Source of the DNA: Multifurca ochricompacta
Lineage: Eukaryota > Basidiomycota > Agaricomycetes > Russulales > Russulaceae
Length of the DNA: 51,395 nucleotides
Direction of reading: 5' to 3'
NCBI GenBank assembly: GCA_022496185.1
Contig: WTXG01000253.1
Coordinates: 1-51,395 of the forward strand
Shown here: one piece after another, positions 43,760 through 51,395 of the stretch
How the letters are laid out: every line of letters starts with the position of its first letter
How positions within the stretch are numbered: position 1 is the stretch's first letter
Notes under the pieces: generated by a model
What the model was told of the DNA's origin: nothing
Database searches by the model: none
What the model saw: only the letters and a program-made list of their open reading frames with translations
Position numbers and translations under genes: made by a program

Positions 43760-46348
43760 ATGGCTGAAGTACCTATTCAAACTCAGGGTCATCCAGGGCA
43801 AGCTACAGGTGCTAATCGCGGGCGCAAGCGTCCCCGTGGTCGGGGCGGGAAGAGCGCTCGGGGTGGGGCAGCTATCAGCCCTACACCGAACACAAATAAA
43901 TCTCAGGCGAACAGGGAAGATGAAGAGGCTGCCATTTCCACCGCCCAAAGGGATGCTCAACAGGATGATAACACGGATCAGGATTTGTGCTGGATCTGCG
44001 CAGAACCCGTCAAGTATTATGCCGTCTCAGAGTGTAACCATCGGACGTGCCATATCTGCGCTTTACGTCTGCGAGCTTTGTACAAAAAATTAGACTGTAC
44101 GTTCTGCAAGGTGCGCATCATACCCGTCTATTTCCCTCGCTTGGTTATTTCTTTCTAATCAACGAAAGCAAGGAGCCGCAACCGACAATTATCTTTACTG
44201 TTTCCCCCGACGCCCCCTTCTCATCTTATACACCCGAAGGAATTCCGCTCAATGATCAGAGACTGGCGATATCGTTCGAGTCTCAGGAAATGATGCAGGA
44301 CTCCTTGGTTCTCCTACGCTTCAATTGTCCTGATTCCTCCTGCGACTTCGTGGCTACGGGCTGGAATGACCTTAAGCTACATGCCCGTGGTGTCCATGGA
44401 AAACTCATGTGGTATGCAGCAATATGCTGTCGGTTTTCTCTGACAAATTTAAAGTACGAGATAGTGATCTGTGCATCCACCACAAGAAAGTGTTTGCTCA
44501 CGAGCATGCGTTGTACACATCACCTCAATATTTCACCCATCTTCCATCCACGCAGCGTCGTCAACAGAAGAGTCTGTCTAAGGATCAGGTTGAGGGTGGT
44601 ATCCACCCTCTCTGCGAGTTCTGCCGTGAATGCTTCTTCGGGGATGACGAGCTATACGCCCATATGCGGCACACGCACGAAGAATGCTTCATATGCAAGC
44701 GAAATGAGATCAGGGACAAATAGTGAGCTCAAATTTTGACCTTCCCCGCGTCGTTGACATGAGTGGTTTCAAAGCTTTCAAAACTATGATGCCTTAGTCA
44801 GTAGTTTTCTTCTTTCCTGTGCGTCCGATTGATGTCTAATCGTCCTCAGGAGCGACATTTTGAGCAAGCGCATCACCCGTGTCCCAACCCTAGTTGTCAA
44901 GCGAGCAAATTCGTTGTATTTGGCTCTCAGATCGATCTGCAGGCTCATATGGTCGAAGAACATGGCGCTGAAATGTCTTCGCGCGATAAAAAAGATGCCC
45001 GTCGTGTCAACGCAGCCTTCGAATTCCAAGATACCTCTTCGGGTTCTACCAGGCGCCGTGGAGGAGGGCCAGGAGGAGGTGGTGGTGGCGGCGGTGGCGG
45101 CGGCAGCGGCGGTAGTGGAAGAGAGCAACGCGATCCTTTGTCACAGTTAGGGCCGCGGCAAATTATGGGCTCGGACAGTCGTCGCAGTCGCTTCGGTGCA
45201 CACCTAACGATGGAAGGAGACACAAATGACTCATCTCCTGGGCCCAGCAGACGCCAGACGCCTTCACCACCACCGCCGTCCATGGACCCTGTCACTGCCG
45301 AGTATGCCATTTTGTTTTTCTATCCGTGAGGGGCGCACACCGATGATTCCGACTTGTTCCTAGACGGTATACAACGATATTCGTGCGCCTGCGCACTGTC
45401 GCGCCACACCCGATCAATGCTGTCGCGGGCATCAAGCTGGCCTTGCGCGACTACACCGCGTCCCAATCCGGCGCGCGCGATCTCATCTCGACCATCTGGA
45501 GCATCCTCGATCGCGACCTCGACGCAACGGCATCGATCGTCAACCTCATCGTAGATTTTTTCGAGGATGAGGAGAGAAGACAGCCCTGCTCGCCGCCTGG
45601 AACGGGTTCAAGGTCGAACGTCGACGAGAATTCCCCGATCTGACACCAACAAGCGTCGGGACAGATTATGCGGGCATCGCCGACGGACGTACATTGAACG
45701 CTGCGACGGCTCGACGCGTGGCGGGGCCGCCTAGACAGGCTCAGCGAGCGGTGTGGGACCGCGTCGCGCAGGCAGCCGAGCGTGGCGCTAGCTTCCCGCC
45801 TCTTAAAACACGGCAGCAGTCATCGCTGCCTCCTTACATGCTGGCACAAACAACTCAACTCCACCCTCCACAACCGCCACATACAGGACCCACGCCAGGC
45901 TTCCGCAAACCGTCCGCGCGAACACGGCATGGTCTGCATCCGCCGCGGGCGTCAGTTCAGGCGGCGGCGGAGGCAGTGGCGGTAACAACAGCCCGCTAAC
46001 AATGCATCTCAGGGTACACGGCAGGCGGGGCCTACCCCTCCGGCACCCGCACTCACGAGTGCGGCGTTTCCGACTCTGCCGAGCTCGGCCGCGCCACGGC
46101 TGCGCCCAATCGTGTCGGCGCGCACGGGCCAGTTGCAGCATATCCTCGGCAGTGCGCCGCGGCCACGTCTGCGTGGGCGCCTGCACGCGCTGAACAGGAT
46201 GAGGGTGCGGGGGGGCAGAGATGGAGAAGAGGCGGCGTTGGCGCCCGCGCCCGCAGAGGCCGTGACAGGCGGGAAGAAAAAAGGCAAGGCGAAACAAAAG
46301 CAGATGTTGTTCAGCTTGGGGTCGTATCCCAGTGCTGGGGGCGGTTAG
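43760..46348 (+). CDS. HEL2/ZNF598-like RING-zinc-finger E3 ubiquitin ligase
   Basis: The family senses collided ribosomes and ubiquitinates 40S proteins to start ribosome-associated quality control. RING residues: C77-W-I-C80, C92-N-H94, C97, C100, C113-T-F-C116. Then a region of C2H2-type fingers: FNCPDSSCDFVATGWNDLKL-HARGVH; LCEFCRECFFGDDELYAHMR-HTHEECFIC; HPCPNPSCQASKFVVF...LQAHMVEEH. Next, a Gly run and a helical DLISTIWSILDRDLDATASI segment typical of the family. C-terminus KGKAKQKQMLFSLGSYPS. Exons: 43760-44110, 44173-44411, 44465-44722, 44775-44796 (22 nt), 44850-45301, 45364-46348. In the last exon three single-base losses are needed to follow the family pattern (about 45582, 45815 and 46000). 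Confidence 0.82.
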
Positions 46349-46541
46349 TGAGTAAGAGAATGGAAATGCATACCGAGGCGTGAGGTTTGAGTGCGTTCTT
46401 TGAGTAGAGCCACATGCAGTCGGTTCTGCTTTAGCAATTGATTGACGAATCCAGGAGGCGTAATACGGCGATACAGATAGAATGCGCAGCCGGATTACCA
46501 CCGGTGCTTTTGCGGGTTTTGTTGTTATTATAATCAGAACT

Positions 46542-48112
46542 TTAGAGCTTGGTCCTTATGCTCTCGACCGCAGACGACGAGGCATCCATCCTGACTACGA
46601 TCTTGCCAAAGTGGTCCCGCGAGCAAGTAGCTCAAAGCCCTGTTCAGCATTCTCGAGCCCGTTGAGTACGTGCGAAACGACGGGCGTGATCTGGTGCTCC
46701 GCGATAAACTCTGTTGCGGCCTGTAGGTCGGCCTTTGAGCCCATCGTCGAACCTGATAGGCCGGGGTCAGGTCAAAATGTCAACGGCGGGGGATGACCCG
46801 ACAAGAACGACGAAGAGTTATACCGATGAGCTGCTGATTTCGCAATACTTCACGCATCGTAATCGAGCCTTCGGCGCGACAGTCATACCGTAAAGCACGA
46901 TGCGCCCTCCAAGACGAAGCAGACGACTGACTTGCTGGGTAATGGCGCCGCCCGCAGAATCGATGACCGAGTCGAGCAACACGTTTCCGAGGAGTCTACC
47001 CAGCACCGTCGGCCAATTCTCTACATAACATGCATCAAGTGGGGGCGGGAGTTACAAGCGTATTAGGGTCAGCGGTGGGGTTTCAAATGTGGATGGGAGA
47101 AGGACTGACTGTGGGTGTAGTTCACGCCGCCTGCAGCACCGAGGGCGACAGCTCGTGCGAGCTTATCGTCTGAACTGCTCGTCACGTATACGCGCGCGCC
47201 GAGCGCGAGGCATAGCTGTAACGCGAGTAGGGCGACGCCACCACCAATACCCGTGATTAGAACGGTGTGCCCGCGCGAGACGCGCGCGTTCACGACGACG
47301 GTTCTGAATGGAAGAGGTGGATTAGCGAGGAGGCGATCACGACACGACTGCGCACGGGGCTTGGGGAAGGTATGATATGGTACTAGTAGTATTCAAGAGA
47401 CGCACCTCCAGGCGGTGACGCCTCCGACTGGCCAGGCCGCGGCGTGCACATCGTCGAGATGCGCAGGTGTTGGAATGACTTGATCGCGCGCGACGACAAC
47501 GTATGAGGAAAAGGTGCCGATGGGCGGATTGTTTCCTCCTCCGAGGATTCCGAACCTGCAATGAACATAATTTCATGAGCCTGAGGCTGAAGTTGCAGGA
47601 ATGAGGGTTGGCCCGGGGAGGGGGAAGCTTACGGGGTTTCAGGACTCAATGGATCACTCTCCCATCCGCGCGTTGGGACGAGGAAGACGCGCTTGTTTAG
47701 AAGCTCGTCTCTGTCGTTATACGCAGCGACGACGAGTCCTGACAAATATGGACCATCATCAAGGGATGTCAGGAAAGGAAAGTGTGCACCGTGAACTGCT
47801 CACCTGCGCCATCTGCACCCAAGATGCTGCCGAGTATAATCCCCGGGTATTGATTTTTTCGAATCCAGAACTGACGATCCCAATAAAGTTTCGCCCTTCA
47901 CTTCAATTCGAAGAGCCCGCGAGCGAGTGACCGTACCTCTCTATGATTGAAACCAGCAGCGTTGATCTGTACGAGAATTTCTCCGGGTTTGAGTGCAGCG
48001 ACAGGTTTTTCCACGAGACGGATGTCATGATAGACAGGTTCACGAGATTTTGCTGAATTTTGTAAAATAAGGGCTTTGAGAGAGGTTGGGTATCCCCGAC
48101 GACGACGACCAT
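46542..48112 (-). CDS. Medium-chain dehydrogenase / quinone-oxidoreductase-like
   Basis: Exons 48112-47937, 47870-47804, 47738-47633, 47555-47406, 47303-47111, 47020-46824 and 46752-46542. GroES-like half: LKALILQNSAKSREPVYHDI, INAAGFNHREFWIRKNQYPG, ILGSILGADGAGLVVAAY. Nucleotide-binding half: VGGVTAWRTVVVNARVSRGH, TVLITGIGGGVALLALQLCL (Rossmann), VLLDSVIDSAGGA, GGRIVLYGMT and a C-terminal FGKIVVRMD. Structural-zinc cysteines are absent, as in quinone-reductase-like MDRs. NAD(P)-dependent; substrate unknown. Three apparent one-base losses: near the start (48096-48110), about 46862-46868, and the CCC run at about 46616. The start codon is therefore uncertain. Confidence 0.78.
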
Positions 48113-48780
48113 ATCGTCACACACGTACGTACACGTTAATTCTGGCCCGTCCTCCGGTTAAACTGCGGGTGCTGCACATTAACCCCGCTTTATTAGGTGA
48201 TTCACACCATCACCAAGGGTTCCCGCCGCTTTCTTTACGCACTCGAGCCCCTGCCACGACAACTTATGGGAACCTTCGCTATCGCTTAGGCAACCTAGGC
48301 GCCCTTGTCTAGTTGCCTTGCTGATCCGGTTTGGCCGGTGCCATAAAACCAAAATCCACAAACGCCAATGACACAGGTTATATATATGAGGCCCACCTGG
48401 AAGGGCGCCGACTCGAAACTGGATTCACCAGTCGTTCATTTATCACTGCTTGCTCTTCCAAGCAGAATTCCGCCCCCTGCGGAGTCGTCGACTTACCCAT
48501 CGTGATATCTACCGCAGTATTTATCGCGACTGTCGACCATCAGGGCACTCATCAATTGCTTGTATAAAATTTCACTTTTTGGGCAACTGCCTTGCTCGCT
48601 CCACCACCGCGCGCCCAAGTAGAATGTGGCAAGCGGCTTTGAAAGTGTCACAGAGCCACTTGCACATCTACTCCTTTTGTTCATAATCCTCTCCAAGATT
48701 ATACTTATAGGCGACCTTAACTCGGCTCCTCAGTCATTCCCCCCGTTCTTCAGTCGCAATCACACATTCCTTGGTGAACG
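48113..48780. promoter_or_regulatory. Divergent spacer, dehydrogenase / kinase-like gene
   Basis: This 668-bp gap between two diverging genes should hold both promoters. A TATACTTATAGGCG stretch at 48699-48712 lies some 70-80 bp before the kinase-like ATG. No coding sequence is recognised. Confidence 0.45.
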
Positions 48781-49621
48781 ATGACGATCCCTTACTCACC
48801 TTACAACAACTCTCTCACCCTCCGATTCAGCCAGACTGTCGAGTACAAGCTCTTCCCCTGGTTCGAGGAGGCCTTTTCCGCCGCATGCCCATCTCAATTA
48901 CCGTTTTTCGGGATCAGCAAACCGATGCAAAACCTTTTCCCTGGATACGTCGCTACTACTGACGACAACGACTCTGCGAATGTTTTCGCCGCGACGCTGG
49001 ATTTCTCAGGGCCGGATGATGGCGTCCCAAGGACGTGTGTTTGAAATTTGCGCGTGGTGTGGATGAAGTCGTGCGCCTGAGCCACGAAGCATCCGTTTAT
49101 CGAAAAGAGCTCACAAAGCTCTGGGGCATCGCGGTGCCGAGAATGTATGGCTTCTTCATGGGCCACTACGAGGACACTCCTGTAGCTTGCTCCTGCTCGA
49201 ACTTTGCGTCAGTCCCAATGACGGCTCGCTCTATGATTCGGAGGAGTTTATGTTTGTCCTTGTCCTTTTTTTTTCCCTCTCGTGTAACTGATTGTGATTT
49301 GATCTCATATTATCTTGGCAGTCGTCTCGCAATGCAGAACGTGCGCAAAGTACACACGGCTGGTATCACACAAACATGCCACTGGAACTGCATCATTTCG
49401 TCATGAAAGATAACAAAGTACTATTGGTTGACTTTTCACGTGCGGTTGTGCACCGATGCAACAATGCGATGCCCGTATACAGTAATCAACGTTTCTGTCT
49501 CAATCGGGCTGAGGTGCAAGATGGGGATGAGCACGACTGTAGCGAAGTGATGAGTATCGCTAAGGTAAATATGCGGGCTGCATCCGTAGAAGTACAAGTA
49601 CAATCTTGGCTTGTACCTTGA
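48781..49621 (+). CDS. Kinase-like protein 1 (likely pseudokinase, frameshifted)
   Basis: Start MTIPYSPYNNSLTLRFSQTV. After a lineage-specific N-terminal region comes a kinase-like fold of the basidiomycete type: VCLKFARGVDEVVRLSHEAS (beta3-alphaC), LTKLWGIAVPRMYGFFMGHY (hinge approach), RLAMQNVRKVHTAGI, then MPLELHHFVMKDNKVLLVDF and SRAVVHRC. Where active relatives have HGDL, this has HNMPLEL, and DFS replaces DFG, so catalysis looks lost. An intron is likely at 49252-49321. One-base losses break the frame at about 49036, 49188 and 49370. Confidence 0.55.
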
Positions 49622-50390
49622 TTGATGATGGATGATGGGAGGGAGATGGAGATTTAACTTTGTTTGGTTTGGACGGATGGGACGTGGGAAAGTGGGAAAT
49701 AGTATGATCGTATGACGTAAGTTTTTGACACATTTGTGATTTGTGATTTGTATTGTGTGTATGTCATTCCTAATTACGTAGAGATACTTTATAAAATCGT
49801 GATCGTGTAATTTGATTGATTGTGTTGTGGTGGGTCTGATCATGGTCATGTGATCATGAGTTGCCCAACTCCCGGGTCCTTGGCATGTTAATCTAATCTG
49901 TCTTCTTCTAGTTTAGTCTAGTCGCTCTGCTACACAACTACAAAACTACACCACACTACACAATACTTACACTTGGACTTGGTCGGCTTTGACCAGGGCA
50001 ACATCAAGGCCACAATGGCAGGTTTGCTATTTCGGCGCTCAGATCGCTCATGTCTCTCTTCTGACACCCCGGATGACCTGGAAACCTGTTGCGCAGCCCG
50101 GTTTTTTTAACAGTAAATTTATTCAAATGTCGCACAAATAAAAACTAATTGCCGTAGGGGGTTCAGGCTTCGATCCACACCTCCTCAAGCCGACCCTGTG
50201 GCAAGAAGGAGCCTCTTGTGGACAATGTACACTAACCACAAAATTCACATCTCATATAACAGGGGCATATAACTAGGCCTACGACATGGACGAGCAGCAA
50301 TACTTGTAGCCACACTTAAACTTCTACTACTGCCACCACTACCACCACGGCCACTCCTACCCTTACTCTGAATTCTTTGCTCTTTTTAAC
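49622..50390. other. Spacer between the tandem kinase-like genes
   Basis: It contains TGTGATTTGTGATTTGTATTG repeats near 49735 and a T-run at 50102-50108 followed by AAATTTATTCAAATG, which resembles a LINE-type tail on the minus strand. It also contains an ACTACCACC-type trinucleotide stretch at about 50320-50350. No gene is seen. Confidence 0.45.
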
Positions 50391-50399
50391 TATGGGCAT

Positions 50400-51282
50400 G
50401 CTCAATCGCAATAACGTGGTCCTCCGCAGCACACTCACGATCGAGTTCGGACTGGGCCGTAGATGCTTCCTCTTCTCCTATTTACCAAAGCCGATTCACA
50501 TCGCCGTGACACTCAAGCACCCACTCTCGGGCGTGTGTCACTCCATGAAAAATTTCGCTCGGCCGCGGCGGCGGATATATTCTAGCAGCGGCGCAGCGCA
50601 ACGTCTTCGCAGCCGAACTCCAAGTCGTCCGGTCGGGGCAATGAAGAGGGGGGTACCTCCACCGGTGCCAGTGCCAGTGCCAGTACCGAGGGTGCACTCT
50701 TCCCGCAGCAGGTGTGCATTAAGTACGCCTCAGGCGTGGATGAGGTCAGCGCCCTACGTCGTGAGGATCTGCTTTATCGCCGCGAGTTGGCGCCCCTCGC
50801 TGGATTGCCGTTCCGCAGACGTATGGGTTTTACACGGTGGGACGATGGCAGCGCCCACTGCTTGTCTCATCATGGAGCTCTGCGCGAGCACAGAAATACT
50901 GAAAAGTCCCCGATGATTTTGGTGCGTTTTGTTGGAATGCCCTGCATTTTTACTACTACCTTGATATCTGACTTTCACCCCCTACCTTGATTTTTTTGTG
51001 CATGTTCAAGTCGTCTTGCAATGTTGACCTTGTGTAAGGTTCACTCTGCGGGAATAATGCATAATACGTCCCTCGACCTGCGCCATTTCGTCATGAAGGG
51101 AAAGCAAGTCCTTCTTGTCGATTTGCGCGCGCAATGGCACATCGTGTGGGAACGCCCACCCCATCCTATATAAAGATTCCTATAGTCAAATTATGGACGA
51201 CGAGCAAGACGAGCCCGAATGTGAGGAGTTAGTCAAAGCTGAGAGCAACATTTTCTGGCAAATTGCCGAGAAACTGCGATGA
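50400..51282 (+). CDS. Kinase-like protein 2, tandem paralogue (frameshifted)
   Basis: It shares the order of kinase-like gene 1: VCIKYASGVDEVSALRREDL, LYRRELAPLAGLPFRR, a hydrophobic hinge region readable in another frame (CLIMELCASTEILKS), an intron (about 50921-51010), RLAMLTLCKVHSAGIMHNTS and LDLRHFVMKGKQVLLVDL. An acidic tail DDEQDEPECEELVKAESNIF reaches the stop near 51282. The HGDL motif is replaced (MHNTSLDLRHF), so it is also a probable pseudokinase. Its N-terminal region does not match gene 1, and several one-base breaks are present. The start at about 50392-50400 is a guess. Confidence 0.45.
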
Positions 51283-51395
51283 TTCATTTTGTTTTTGCCA
51301 ACAGAAGAGGGCAATGGGAGAGCTCTCTCCGTACAATACAAAAACCTCCCTCATATTTTTCCATACCCTGTCACATGGATTATCGTACCATTTGA

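Overview
The window looks like nuclear DNA of a mushroom-forming basidiomycete (Agaricomycetes). Protein genes are cut by many 48-100 nt GT-AG introns, often with GTRNGT-like donors. The tRNA has no encoded CCA. The mobile elements (a Plavaka-type transposon, hAT-like elements, LINE tails) and the accessory genes (a DUF6534-like membrane protein, header-kinase fusions) are of types typical of that class.

Layout: two conserved housekeeping blocks flank an accessory island of about 26 kb. Left block (1-4.4 kb): a BuGZ/ZNF207-like zinc-finger protein running in from the left, a tRNA-Val(AAC), and a 12-exon monocarboxylate-type MFS transporter. Island (about 4.5-31.4 kb): a gene-poor stretch; a direct segmental duplication (about 7.3-10.3 and 26.1-29.5 kb) carrying a 'header + protein-kinase-like' gene; a decayed, C-terminally truncated SOF1 copy; a DUF6534-like 7TM gene; LINE 3' tails; an hAT-like element; an apparently intact Plavaka-type transposon (18.4-22.1 kb); and next to it a divergent gene (22.4-25.6 kb) whose third exon is split by a 971-bp hAT-type MITE with a perfect 8-bp target duplication. 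Right block (31.6-48.1 kb): NOP1/fibrillarin, PMT2-type protein O-mannosyltransferase, a UBP3/USP10-like deubiquitinase, a coiled-coil protein, a HEL2/ZNF598-like RING E3 ligase and a medium-chain dehydrogenase. The right edge (48.8-51.3 kb) holds two tandem kinase-like genes.

The housekeeping genes do general jobs: spindle/Bub3 biology, rRNA methylation, secretory O-mannosylation, deubiquitination and ribosome-collision quality control. The island genes look like mobile-element genes and fast-evolving lineage-specific families. The most interesting signals are the two kinase genes with near-identical C-terminal halves but diverged N-terminal headers, and the nested Plavaka/companion-gene/MITE structure.

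Caution: several genes (BuGZ, header-kinase copy A, the 3' half of HEL2, the dehydrogenase, both right-edge kinases) carry single-base reading-frame breaks, nearly all behaving as one missing base and some in C/G runs. Other genes (MFS, NOP1, PMT2, UBP3, coiled-coil, Plavaka) are clean over 1-3 kb. Assembly error is at least as likely as gene death for the broken ones. Exon coordinates were worked out by hand from splice signals and frame closure.
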